Part shown: piece after piece, positions 7,701-15,526 of the stretch
Numbering within the stretch: position 1 is the first letter of the stretch
Layout: each line of letters begins with the position of its first letter
From: Lentilactobacillus kisonensis DSM 19906 = JCM 15041
Lineage (GTDB): Bacteria; Bacillota; Bacilli; Lactobacillales; Lactobacillaceae
Assembly (NCBI RefSeq): GCF_001434135.1
Contig: NZ_AZEB01000005.1
Coordinates: 1 to 64,000, forward strand
DNA: 64,000 bases
Reading direction: 5' to 3'
Notes under the pieces: model-generated
Database searches by the model: none
Seen by the model: the letters and a program-made list of their open reading frames with translations, nothing else
Told to the model about the DNA's origin: nothing
Made by a program: the position numbers and the translations under genes

Positions 7701-8870
7701 TTACTTCATATCATAAGCTTCTTGGAATAGCTTAACGATGTCTTCCTTGGTTCCCTTGCGAGGATTTGAAAAGGCATTACCATCCTTCAACGCATTTTCA
7801 GCCATCATTTCAAAGTCTTCTGGCTTGGCACCGATTGCCTTAATACTCCGTGGAATATTCACGTCATCACACATCTGCCGCATTGCCTTAATTGACAGAT
7901 CAGCTGCTTCACGAACGGATAAGCCGTCCGTATTTTCACCCATGACTTTGGCTAACTGAGCAAACCTTTCTGGGCAAGCAATAATATTGTATTTTTCAAC
8001 GATTGGCAACAACATTGCACAACAAACACCATGTGGCGCATCATACTGGCCACCAAGTTGATGGGCCATTGCGTGAACATAGCCAAGATCAGCGTTATTA
8101 AAGGCCATTCCACCAAGCATTTCTGCTTCAACCATCTTAGTCCGGGCTTCAACGTTATGTCCGTTTGCGTATGCTTCTCGCAAACTTTCTTCAACCAACT
8201 TAATGGCTTCGACACACTGACCGTCAGTAATTTCATTTCGATTGGTTGAGACGTATGGTTCAATTGACTGAACAAATGTGTCCATCCCAGTCGCAGCAGT
8301 CAAATCAGCTGGCACATCGAGCATTAACATTGGATCATTAAACGATACCAACGGAATATTCCGCCATGAAACCACCACAAACTTCAACTTAGTTTTTTCA
8401 TTTGTGATCACACAGTGACGGGTTAACTCAGAAGCCGTCCCAGCAGTCGTATTAACGGCCATCAGTGGTGGTAATGGGTTATCCAATGTTTCAATACCAG
8501 CCAACTTAGTGATATCATCACCATTAGTCAAAATAATACCGATTCCCTTACCACAATCATGTGAAGAACCACCACCGACAGTAATGATGCTATCACAATC
8601 GTTATCTAAGTATACTTTCTTTCCTTCTTGAATATTTCTAATTTTAGGATTAGGTTCAACCCCGTCATAAATCACATAAGGAACCCCTGCCTTATCCAAT
8701 GATGCTAGTGTCTGGGCAACGGGACCATTTTCCATTGACCGAAGAAAGCTCCCAGTAACAATCAAAGGCTTCTTCATATTCAACATCTTGGTACGATCAC
8801 CGATTTTTTCAATAACACCCTTGCCAAAAAAGTTCACGCTGGGCATTAAAAAGTCAAAATTCTCTTTCAT
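7701..8870 (-). CDS. Iron-containing (group III) alcohol dehydrogenase
   Basis: A 389-residue cytoplasmic NAD(P)-dependent dehydrogenase of the Fe-ADH family, which includes 1,3-propanediol and butanol dehydrogenases. The N-terminus has the conserved PSVNFFGKGVIEKIG, followed by the nucleotide loop GGGSSHDCGKGIG and TAGTASELTRH. Metal-ligand histidines lie in AMAHQLGGQ and APHGVCCA. I start at ATG (MKENFDFLM), which follows TAGGAGGATATTTGTA; a longer frame upstream has no SD. It may reoxidise NADH by reducing an aldehyde, but no diol-utilisation genes adjoin it. The leader carries two full and one deleted copy of the palindromic repeat. Confidence 0.92.
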   Translation of the reverse strand: MKENFDFLMPSVNFFGKGVIEKIGDRTKMLNMKKPLIVTGSFLRSMENGPVAQTLASLDKAGVPYVIYDGVEPNPKIRNIQEGKKVYLDNDCDSIITVGGGSSHDCGKGIGIILTNGDDITKLAGIETLDNPLPPLMAVNTTAGTASELTRHCVITNEKTKLKFVVVSWRNIPLVSFNDPMLMLDVPADLTAATGMDTFVQSIEPYVSTNRNEITDGQCVEAIKLVEESLREAYANGHNVEARTKMVEAEMLGGMAFNNADLGYVHAMAHQLGGQYDAPHGVCCAMLLPIVEKYNIIACPERFAQLAKVMGENTDGLSVREAADLSIKAMRQMCDDVNIPRSIKAIGAKPEDFEMMAENALKDGNAFSNPRKGTKEDIVKLFQEAYDMK

Positions 8871-8892
8871 TACAAATATCCTCCTAAAAATA

Positions 8893-9011
8893 AGTGAGCG
8901 AAACAAAGCGGTTAGAGATCGGAGTGTAAGTCTCCTATCGAGGAAATTCCTGGTTTTGAAATTTTTTCGATAGGTGCTTACGCGCAGATCTCTGCTTTGC
9001 GCAGCTGTCCT
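8893..9011 (-). repeat. 5'-leader palindromic repeat, copy E
   Basis: Full copy ending 7 bases before the SD of the alcohol dehydrogenase. The inner arm TATCGA/TCGATA is paired, as are the outer arms (CAAAGCG with its partner GCTTTGCG). Confidence 0.88.
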
Positions 9012-9016
9012 AATAA

Positions 9017-9137
9017 AGTGAGCGAAGCAAAGTGGTTAGAAACTGGAACATAAGTCTCCTCCGACAGAAATTCCTGGTTTTGGGGGATTTTTGTCGGAGG
9101 TGCTTATGTGGAAGTTTCTGCTTTGCGCAGCTGTCCT
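9017..9137 (-). repeat. 5'-leader palindromic repeat, copy F
   Basis: Full copy in tandem with E. The inner arm is CTCCGACAGAAAT paired with ATTTTTGTCGGAG. The junction to E is TAATA plus the shared AGGA boundary. Confidence 0.9.
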
Positions 9138-9142
9138 AATAA

Positions 9143-9181
9143 AGTGAGCGGATCCAGATTTCTGCTTTGCGCAGCTGTCCT
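9143..9181 (-). repeat. Internally deleted leader repeat, copy G
   Basis: This 39-base remnant keeps both ends (AGTGAGCGGATCCAGA and TTTCTGCTTTGCGCAGCTGTCCT) but lacks the whole inner hairpin. Confidence 0.8.
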
Positions 9182-9213
9182 GAAAATAACCACTCAGATT
9201 TGAAACCAATTAC

Positions 9214-9242
9214 ATGATAGCATCATCCCATCGTTATGTAAA
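9214..9242 (-). promoter_or_regulatory. Promoter of alcohol dehydrogenase
   Basis: Minus strand TTTACA (9237-9242), a 17-base spacer and TATCAT (9214-9219). The three repeat copies lie between this promoter and the SD. Confidence 0.7.
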
Positions 9243-9375
9243 TATTTTCACAAATGTTTACTATTTAATTATTATTTTAAATAAAAGAGTATAATTGCCT
9301 TAATATCAAGGTCTGATGTGACATTAATTACCATTAATACTGAAGTGTTGGCGCCAAGGGCAAACGTTTGTGCTT

Positions 9376-9627
9376 TCAAACTTGTGAACTAGGAAACTCA
9401 CTTCCACATCCTTTTAAAAGTTGTGCATATGCCGATCGAGGAAGCTTGGTATTTGATACTTTATCATTTCTAATAGTAACTTTGATTGCCATCAAAACAG
9501 GTTTTACCAAGTAGTAATTAGTTATGCACCCTAGCAACAAACAACAGATTGCTATTATCTTAACGAAAAGGCCATCATTCCCAAAAAACAGGAATGGTGG
9601 CCCTTCATCGTTAACCCTAGAATCCAA
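9376..9627 (-). CDS. Doubtful small ORF with one membrane segment
   Basis: An 83-codon frame whose first 15 codons run through the terminator hairpin of the DUF975 gene, which argues against the annotated start. The remainder has one hydrophobic segment (VKIIAICCLLLGCI) and no recognisable domain. No SD precedes the ATG. It may be a shorter gene with a later start, a remnant, or not coding. Confidence 0.2.
   Translation of the reverse strand: MDSRVNDEGPPFLFFGNDGLFVKIIAICCLLLGCITNYYLVKPVLMAIKVTIRNDKVSNTKLPRSAYAQLLKGCGSEFPSSQV
9566..9605 (-). terminator. Terminator of DUF975 gene
   Basis: AAGGGCCACCATTCCTG / GGGAATGATGGCCTTTT on the minus strand, with a T-rich loop. Confidence 0.75.
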
Positions 9628-9642
9628 ACAGCTATTCCTAGA

Positions 9643-10383
9643 TTAACTCTTATTATCAAAAATATTCATTAAATCATCTGGTTCAGCATGATCAGCTAGT
9701 TTAACGTAAAAATTAGCAAATGCCAATTGGGCGTATGGCTCAACCCAAAACGATAGGATTCCAAACGACAACCCCTCAAGAATATACCAGCCAATAAAGC
9801 TTAGTGCCAAGACAAAATAGTCCATTTTGTGCCCGGCCATCATTTGACGGCTCTTTGTGATGGCCTCAAAATAACCAATCGGCTTTCCCTCATCCAATGC
9901 ATCCCGATAAATATTAATGGCTTGAACATACGAAAAGCTCTTAATAATGCCAGGAACAATGAACAACATCGACCAAAGCAAAGTTAACACGGTCGTGATA
10001 ATTCCCATTATAATTGTGCTGATAAAGTACGTCCCGTCATTTAAAATCGTAAATGACTTTGTCACCGGGGCCTCAAATTTCGCCTGGTTTCGTATCAAAT
10101 CAATACTAGCAAACCGCATTCCAACGGTCAGCAGACTAATGATAAGTGTTAGGCCAGTCAAAATAATTAACAGCATCATCAAGTTTTCAGTATTGGGGTT
10201 AAATTCACCTTCCAGCAACTGCGTATAATCCCGCATAAATGTTGGTGACTGCGGATCCATCATCGAACTGGCAAGTGAATATCCGAATTGGAGGATGATA
10301 ACTGGTAAAAATAGTAGGACAAAGAACGGAAAGTGGCCTGAAAGCAACCGCTTTGATTCTAATTTTAGACTTATTCGATCCAT
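9643..10383 (-). CDS. DUF975 family membrane protein
   Basis: A 246-residue polytopic membrane protein. The features I associate with DUF975 are an N-terminal amphipathic KLESKRLLSGHF, several hydrophobic helices, a central FTILNDGTYFISTIIMGIITTVLTLLWSML's LLWSML, VPGIIKSFSYVQA, and SRQMMAGHKMDYFVL. Function unknown; related proteins are common in Firmicutes. I start at ATG (MDRISLKL) preceded by AAAGGGAGGCTCT; the longer frame has no SD. A paralogue with the same motif order lies at 18818. Confidence 0.85.
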   Translation of the reverse strand: MDRISLKLESKRLLSGHFPFFVLLFLPVIILQFGYSLASSMMDPQSPTFMRDYTQLLEGEFNPNTENLMMLLIILTGLTLIISLLTVGMRFASIDLIRNQAKFEAPVTKSFTILNDGTYFISTIIMGIITTVLTLLWSMLFIVPGIIKSFSYVQAINIYRDALDEGKPIGYFEAITKSRQMMAGHKMDYFVLALSFIGWYILEGLSFGILSFWVEPYAQLAFANFYVKLADHAEPDDLMNIFDNKS

Positions 10384-10432
10384 AGAGCCTCCCTTTAGCG
10401 CCTTAATCATTAATAGGTTCATTTTACACGTT

Positions 10433-11611
10433 TCACTTCTTCGATTGAACTAATTTTTTAACCATCTTATTCAAACTCACAACTAATAAAAGGGCAACAA
10501 CCGCATAAACGGCGCCACCAGGGCCAACTCCCATCAAACCAGCATGAGAAACGATGACCCCACCAGTCGCTGACCCCAACGCAATTCCAAAGTTAGAAAA
10601 GATGGAATTTAACGAAGAAGCCAGCACAATTGACTGTGGATAATCCGTTTCAGCAACCTGAAGGAAGAATAGTTGAACCGGTGAATTTAATAATGGCATG
10701 GTGAAAATGACTAGAAAAAGCACAACAACCCCTAACCAACTGACGTTAAAGACAATCGGCATCAACATCATCAACCCAAATTGCGCGATAAAGACCGTTG
10801 GCATTGCCCGCATTCCTGGCCCTTCGCTTAAACGGCCACTTGCTAAATTACCAATAATATTAGAAATGCCAAACACAGATAATAGAATTGTTAGGGTGCC
10901 AACCGAAAAATGCAATTGGTTGGTAATGATCGGCCGCAAATAGGTATAGAAGACATAAATCGCTGCTAAGTTAAACATTGGCAGCAGCATGCTAATTCGA
11001 ATTCGCTTATCTTTAAAAAGGGAAATTTGACCTTTAACACTGCTTTCCTTAACTTTTAGATCCCGTGGCAGGCTGAGAATAATCAGTCCAATCGTTAATA
11101 AGCTAATAATAATGACCGTTAAAAACGACATTCGCCAGCCCAAATTAGTGGAAATCCAAGTCCCAAGGGGCACACCAACGACTGATGCAATGCTAAAGCC
11201 TGAGAAGACCCATGATAACAACCACCCACGCTTAGCCATTGGCGCAATGTACCCCACGAAAGTTAGCGCAATTGAAATCGCAGCGCCAGCGACAGAAGCA
11301 GTGATAATCCGCGAAACAGCCAGAAAAACAAAGTTCGTTGCTAAGAAGCTCAGAACATTGCCAAGCGTAAAGATCCCCATCATTAAAAGCAAGCCGCCAA
11401 ATAAATTATATTTTCCAAGTAGAATGGTAATAAACGGGGTGCTAATGGCATAAACAATCGCAAAAATTGTGACAAGATAGCCAACGGTTGCAACAGGAAC
11501 GTTGAACTGGGCGCCCAAATCATCCAAAATCCCCACAATCAGGAATTCGCTGAACCCCAATACAAATGCAATTAGAACTAGAACAAAGCTTCGAACTTTA
11601 AACTGTTTCAT
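10433..11611 (-). CDS. MFS transporter, DHA1 (AraJ-like efflux) type
   Basis: A 392-residue inner-membrane protein with about 12 hydrophobic helices. It begins with VLVLIAFVLGFSEFLIVGILDDLG, a pattern typical of the AraJ/YdhP-like DHA1 group that exports sugars or drugs in exchange for protons. No substrate can be assigned. The start follows GAGGAGATGAAAATCA. It lies 49 bases upstream of the DUF975 gene on the same strand, so they may be cotranscribed. A full copy of the leader repeat (11635-11754) precedes the SD. Confidence 0.85.
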   Translation of the reverse strand: MKQFKVRSFVLVLIAFVLGFSEFLIVGILDDLGAQFNVPVATVGYLVTIFAIVYAISTPFITILLGKYNLFGGLLLMMGIFTLGNVLSFLATNFVFLAVSRIITASVAGAAISIALTFVGYIAPMAKRGWLLSWVFSGFSIASVVGVPLGTWISTNLGWRMSFLTVIIISLLTIGLIILSLPRDLKVKESSVKGQISLFKDKRIRISMLLPMFNLAAIYVFYTYLRPIITNQLHFSVGTLTILLSVFGISNIIGNLASGRLSEGPGMRAMPTVFIAQFGLMMLMPIVFNVSWLGVVVLFLVIFTMPLLNSPVQLFFLQVAETDYPQSIVLASSLNSIFSNFGIALGSATGGVIVSHAGLMGVGPGGAVYAVVALLLVVSLNKMVKKLVQSKK

Positions 11612-11634
11612 TGATTTTCATCTCCTCTATCCAT

Positions 11635-11754
11635 AGTGAGTGGAGCCAGGCGGTTAGAAACTGGAATATAAGTCTCCTCACCCAAAAATTCCTGGGTGAG
11701 GAATTTTTGGGTGAGGTGCTTATATGGAAGATTCTGCCTGACACAGCGGTCCTT
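11635..11754 (-). repeat. 5'-leader palindromic repeat, copy H
   Basis: Full copy before the MFS gene. The inner arm CTCACCCAAAAATTCC pairs perfectly with GGAATTTTTGGGTGAG; the outer arms are CCAGGCG and GCCTGAC. Confidence 0.88.
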
Positions 11755-11876
11755 CATTTTTAGTAACCTCAACCTTTCACATCTTACAGGGTTTTATAGA
11801 AAGTATCTAGGTTAATGTTTACTAAAAACGCTAACATGAAGAGGATTTAATGTGGCTGTAATATAAAGTGAGGGCG

Positions 11877-11983
11877 TCAGGCGGTTAAAAACCGGAGTAT
11901 AAGTCTCCTTAGGCAAGAATTCCCGGTCTGGAACTTTTGCCTAAGGTGCTTATACGCAGGCTTTTGCCTGGCACAACTGTCCT
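11877..11983 (-). repeat. Leader-type repeat, copy I
   Basis: Nearly full copy between the 12115 gene and the MFS gene. The inner arms are CTTAGGCAA/TTGCCTAAG. It is not close to an SD, so it is an exception to the leader position. Confidence 0.8.
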
Positions 11984-11989
11984 AAATAA

Positions 11990-12072
11990 AGTGAGCAGAA
12001 CCAAGCAGTTAGTAACCGGAGAGTAAGCCTCCATTGAGAAAAATTCCCGAGTAAGGATCTCCACACTTACTA
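11990..12072 (-). repeat. Truncated leader-type repeat, copy J
   Basis: Begins with AGTGAGCAGAACCAAGCAG and keeps the first inner arm, then diverges. It lies just downstream of the 12115 gene. Confidence 0.65.
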
Positions 12073-12114
12073 GAAAATAAAAAAGGCCACCGTAGTAGCC
12101 CATCTCCCATCATC

Positions 12115-12933
12115 CTACCTGCCAGTTCCTTCCGCCCATAACCGAACCACCTCAGCAAGGTGATTAAATTCAATTGGCGAAATTGACCCATCATGATGAA
12201 TCTCAACCAAAACTGGCAATTGGCTGGGTAGTGTATACAAATTCAGTTTTGACAAAATCGTCTGGTACTGCTCATTAGATGCCTGAGAAGCATCAAAATA
12301 ATCGATTGTCACTGTATTTAACTTGCCAATTGCGGCTAACGCTGGTAGTATTTTTCGACTTAACACATCATTTGGCGAGCCAATGAATAATAACGCCTCT
12401 CTATGATCATCAATAGTCGCTGTCAATCCAGCCAAATCAATTGGTGCAATAAACTTAGCATTCTTAAGATTTCGTTTATATCGATGCGTCTCTGAAAACA
12501 AAACTAACCGTTCAAATAACTGCCACTTAAACAGTTTTGATGAAGTTAACAAAATAAATAACGGTAATGCCAATATGTAATTAACCAAATAAATCAACAA
12601 TGATTCAGCATTTTTAAAAAGGGCCGTATCAATTCCCTTGGGTACAAACGCAGAATGATCATTTTGGCCCATTGAAAAATAAGTGGCGCCGTTTCCCATA
12701 TCCATTGGTAGTGCATCGAGTCCTGAATGATACCCAGCTTCTGAGAAAATTTTTCTAAGCCACATTGAAGAAACTGGAAAAAGGACGCCCGCATTAGTCA
12801 GGTTGAGGACGTTTAAAATTATCGTCGATCCACTCGCCCCTCCCGATGCGTTTGATCGGCTAAATACCCAAAAGATGAGTGCATAAAATAAACTCACTGT
12901 ATATGTTGCTAGCCACTTCGCTATGGATGCCAT
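12115..12933 (-). CDS. Membrane protein with thioredoxin-like C-terminal region, unknown
   Basis: 272 residues. The N-terminal half has at least three hydrophobic segments (WLATYTVSLFYALIFWVF, NLTNAGVLFPVSSMW, LLIYLVNYILALPLFILL). The C-terminal 110 residues look like an alpha/beta thioredoxin fold (EALLFIGSPND, NTVTIDYFDAS, LPSQLPVLVEIHHDGS) but have no CxxC. The cis-Pro position (SQLPVL) supports that reading. I do not recognise the family; a role in envelope redox or protein maturation is only a guess. Start at ATG after GGGAGTGATTTTG, preferred over a TTG five codons earlier. Confidence 0.7.
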   Translation of the reverse strand: MASIAKWLATYTVSLFYALIFWVFSRSNASGGASGSTIILNVLNLTNAGVLFPVSSMWLRKIFSEAGYHSGLDALPMDMGNGATYFSMGQNDHSAFVPKGIDTALFKNAESLLIYLVNYILALPLFILLTSSKLFKWQLFERLVLFSETHRYKRNLKNAKFIAPIDLAGLTATIDDHREALLFIGSPNDVLSRKILPALAAIGKLNTVTIDYFDASQASNEQYQTILSKLNLYTLPSQLPVLVEIHHDGSISPIEFNHLAEVVRLWAEGTGR

Positions 12934-12984
12934 CAAAATCACTCCCAAATGGATTGTTCAAATAAACCCTAATAATACAAAAAA

Positions 12985-13117
12985 GCCGACGATTATTATT
13001 TCGCCGGCTCCTTCTCGTGAACATCAACTATTTTAATTCGTTCTCCACAGCTGATGCTTTATGAGATATTCCACTTGTCAAAAAGCATCACCTCCTTTTT
13101 TGATTGACCATAATATA
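12985..13117 (-). pseudogene. Decayed small-toxin-like transcription unit
   Basis: On the minus strand: -35 TTGCAA (13135-13140), 17 bases, -10 TATATT (13112-13117), a very strong SD AAAGGAGGTGATGC, then only short frames (9 codons from ATG, 17 from TTG), and finally IVDVHEKEPAK-stop in the ATG frame directly before a GCCGGCG/CGTCGGC terminator. The layout of strong promoter, strong SD, tiny hydrophobic ORF with charged tail and terminator is that of lactobacillar type I (holin-like/Fst) toxins. Here the hydrophobic core is missing and a TAA interrupts the frame. I infer a relic. Confidence 0.4.
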
Positions 13118-13153
13118 CAACCTTCAAAAGAAAATTGCAACCATTATCATCGA

Positions 13154-13654
13154 TCAATCATCAAAGTCGTTTTCGTGGTCATCCTGTAAGGCATCATCAC
13201 TCACCCAATACTTTTGGTTCGCATGATTACCAATCTTAATTCTAAAGAACGTTTCATGTTCGGCCTCGTGATCATCTTCATCTTTAAAAGTAGCAATGGC
13301 CCGCTTATCCACGTGGACTTTTGTTTGCGAGGAAACGTTTTTAGAATCCCATGAATAAGTCTTATTTCGATCAACCGACCCCGGAACGTATTTATAAAGA
13401 TGCTCCTCATAGTATTCGTGGTCTAATGTCGTTGTAAACGATTCATCTTGATACTGCACTTTTAAAGCCCGCGGGCTATTAGAATTATTAGCAGTCGTTA
13501 CCGAGCTGCTCTGAGAGTCACTCTCTGCAGCAGTCTGACTATTACTTGAACTACTAGACTTTGAAGTGTCTTGATTATTTGATTGAGTTGAACAGCCGGC
13601 CAAAGCAAGTGGTACAACCAGTATTGCAACCATCGTTACTAATGATTTCTTCAT
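13154..13654 (-). CDS. Lipoprotein, paralogue of 6916 secreted protein
   Basis: A 166-residue lipoprotein. The signal peptide ends in a lipobox (LALAGC, Cys20), followed by a Ser/Asn/Gln-rich linker of about 40 residues that would span the wall. The C-terminal domain repeats the motif order of the 6916 gene: TTLDHEYYEEHLYKYVPGS, KTYSW, KVHVDKRAIATF, FFRIKIG, KYWVSDDAL. The function is unknown. The start follows AAAAGGAGGCCATAAT. Its stretch DDEDDHEAEHE and C-terminal DDHENDFDD are strongly acidic. Confidence 0.82.
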   Translation of the reverse strand: MKKSLVTMVAILVVPLALAGCSTQSNNQDTSKSSSSSNSQTAAESDSQSSSVTTANNSNSPRALKVQYQDESFTTTLDHEYYEEHLYKYVPGSVDRNKTYSWDSKNVSSQTKVHVDKRAIATFKDEDDHEAEHETFFRIKIGNHANQKYWVSDDALQDDHENDFDD

Positions 13655-13818
13655 ATTATGGCCTCCTTTTAATAATTAGTCAGTAATATTGCTTTGAACC
13701 AATTATATCTAAAAGGAACCCTAAATACGAATAAAGTAACTACAACAGCCATGGAACTTCAAGGCACCACACATTAGAATTGTTCCAACCTCTGAGTGCT
13801 TTACTACGTTCACTCTTA

Positions 13819-14253
13819 TTAGTCCAACACACTATAGGAAAAATTGTGATAGTACTTATTCGTTGGAAAAATATGATAGCTACCCACACCCTTGTACTTG
13901 ACCAGCACGTTTTTATAAGTATTATCAATTAACTTTTTCTTAGTCTTATACTGTCCCAAGTCCTTGGAAGCTGACTTTGTCTTATTAAACGAGTACCACG
14001 TTCCCCATTTTGATACTTGAAGCTTCTGGTATCCCTTTTTGGATGGACTGTACGTTTTACCGTTATTTGTAAAACTATGTGCCGTTATTTTGATTATATT
14101 AAATTTCTTGTCACCCTTATATTCATACCAAGTTCCCCGGAGTTTCTTTGGGGTAGTCGTTGACGAACTCGCTTGGGCTTCGACCGGGTTCGTCGCCAGA
14201 CTCATCCCCAACACAACCAGTGCGGCGAGAACCAACAAACGTAACTTTTTCAT
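13819..14253 (-). CDS. Small secreted protein, unknown
   Basis: 144 residues with a Sec signal peptide (LRLLVLAALVVLGMSLA, cleavage after VEA or QAS). The mature part is Lys- and Tyr-rich (RGTWYEYKGDKKFNIIKI, SKWGTWYSFNKTK, YHNFSYSVLD) with repeated GTWY motifs, suggesting a small beta-sheet fold. I do not recognise the family. The start is the second ATG of ATGATG (7 bases after GGAGG). A tnpB element ends only about 14 bases upstream, so the original promoter has probably been displaced and expression may depend on read-through. Confidence 0.7.
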   Translation of the reverse strand: MKKLRLLVLAALVVLGMSLATNPVEAQASSSTTTPKKLRGTWYEYKGDKKFNIIKITAHSFTNNGKTYSPSKKGYQKLQVSKWGTWYSFNKTKSASKDLGQYKTKKKLIDNTYKNVLVKYKGVGSYHIFPTNKYYHNFSYSVLD

Positions 14254-14267
14254 CATCGTACCTCCTT

Positions 14268-14392
14268 GCGTGAACTACTCGTCACTAAAGTAACGAGCTT
14301 CTAGGAACACCGCGGACTTACCAAACATTACCAGAATGTTCAGCAGCGGTTACGGCTATTAACTAAGGGCCGTCCCAGCCCAGATTCGTTTT
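14268..14392 (-). ncRNA. Candidate omega RNA / right end of tnpB element
   Basis: TnpB-type elements make a guide RNA from the 3' end of tnpB through the right end. Here the minus strand shows two nested hairpins (14310-14349, with AACATT/AATGTT inside CCGC/GCGG) and a terminal hairpin CTCGTTACTTTAGTGACGAG (14278-14297), then AGTTCAC. This matches the IS200/IS605 right-end pattern. Boundaries are by eye. Confidence 0.5.
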
Positions 14393-15526
14393 TCAAGCAC
14401 TCAAGATATTCTTGGCGGCATTAATATCACGATCATGATTAGTCCCACAATTAGGACAAGTCCATTCCCGAATATCGAGGGCATGGTGACCATCATCGTA
14501 GTGGCAATTAGAACAGACTTGGCTGGTTTTCCGTGGATTCACCGTGATTAATTGCTTGCCATACCATTCGCATTTGTAGGCTAACTGTGATCGCAATGCT
14601 CGCCAAGCCTGATTCGCAATTGCCCGGGCCAATTTATGATTTTTAAGCAGATCTTTGGTTTTCAAATCTTCTATTTTAATCACATCAGACTGTTCAACTA
14701 ATTTCTTAGTTAAGTGATGCAGATAATTTTGCCGTTGGTTCGCAATCTTTTCCGCGTACTTCGCCGCCATCCGTTTAGCCTGCTGGTAGTTTCTGAAATC
14801 ACCAAGGTCGCGTGGAACCAGCACACGATTATGCTTTTCCCAAGCGATTACCTGTTGGGCTTGACGTCTTCTGCGGGCTAACCGTTTTTCCCAATAATGT
14901 TTTCTTTGAGACAACTGCTTATCAAATCGGATGGTGGGATATTTAACCCCATCACTGGTAATCATTAAATCGGTGACTCCCAGATCAATGCCGACTTTTT
15001 TGCCAGTTTTAGCTAACTGCTCGATTTCTGTGTCCACTAGTAAAATCGCATAGAACTTGCCAGTGGCCGAAAGCCGGATGGTGACGTTTTTAATTTTACC
15101 AGCAACTTGCCGGCCGCTGCAGCGCACAACGCCCAATTTAGGCAATTTAAGATGTCTTTCATCAATCAGCTTGATACCCATCCAGGACTGATAACTCTGC
15201 TTGGGGAATTTCCGCGATTTAAATTTCGGAAAACCATGTCGGGATTGAAAAAATCGCTGGTAGGCGGTAATTAAATCGTGATTGGTAGCCTGCAAACTGG
15301 TACTCTCAGCGGCTTTCAACCAAGGGTATTCCGTTTTTAACGCAGGCAATAGATTGTTCAGCGCAAAGGCATTCGGCAAAGGCGCTTGAGGATTATTCTC
15401 ATGGCGCTTAATGAGCATGTTTAACATTTGATTCCAAACAAACCGATTATAGCCAAAGTTCAGCTTAATTTTGAGCTGCTGGACCTGATTTGGATAGATT
15501 CTTAACTTCACCCCGGCCAAAACCAT
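14393..15526 (-). CDS. tnpB: TnpB RNA-guided nuclease (IS605 OrfB family)
   Basis: 377 residues, the usual length for TnpB. The N-terminal helix-turn-helix domain (KLRIYPNQVQQLKIKLNFGYNRFVWN) is intact. The RuvC catalytic residues can be read as D181 (VGIDLGV), E286 (IKIEDL) and D365 or D367 (NHDRDINAAKN), with a zinc ribbon made by C338, C341, C357 and C360. All look intact, so it may be active. TnpB cleaves DNA next to a short motif using an RNA made from the element end, which helps the element persist. The start follows GGGGGGATCCCA. Confidence 0.92.
   Translation of the reverse strand: MVLAGVKLRIYPNQVQQLKIKLNFGYNRFVWNQMLNMLIKRHENNPQAPLPNAFALNNLLPALKTEYPWLKAAESTSLQATNHDLITAYQRFFQSRHGFPKFKSRKFPKQSYQSWMGIKLIDERHLKLPKLGVVRCSGRQVAGKIKNVTIRLSATGKFYAILLVDTEIEQLAKTGKKVGIDLGVTDLMITSDGVKYPTIRFDKQLSQRKHYWEKRLARRRRQAQQVIAWEKHNRVLVPRDLGDFRNYQQAKRMAAKYAEKIANQRQNYLHHLTKKLVEQSDVIKIEDLKTKDLLKNHKLARAIANQAWRALRSQLAYKCEWYGKQLITVNPRKTSQVCSNCHYDDGHHALDIREWTCPNCGTNHDRDINAAKNILSA

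Noticed and set aside
14393-15526. Cas12-type CRISPR effector
   Set aside because: Size, zinc ribbon and right-end hairpins fit TnpB; no CRISPR repeats or cas genes nearby.
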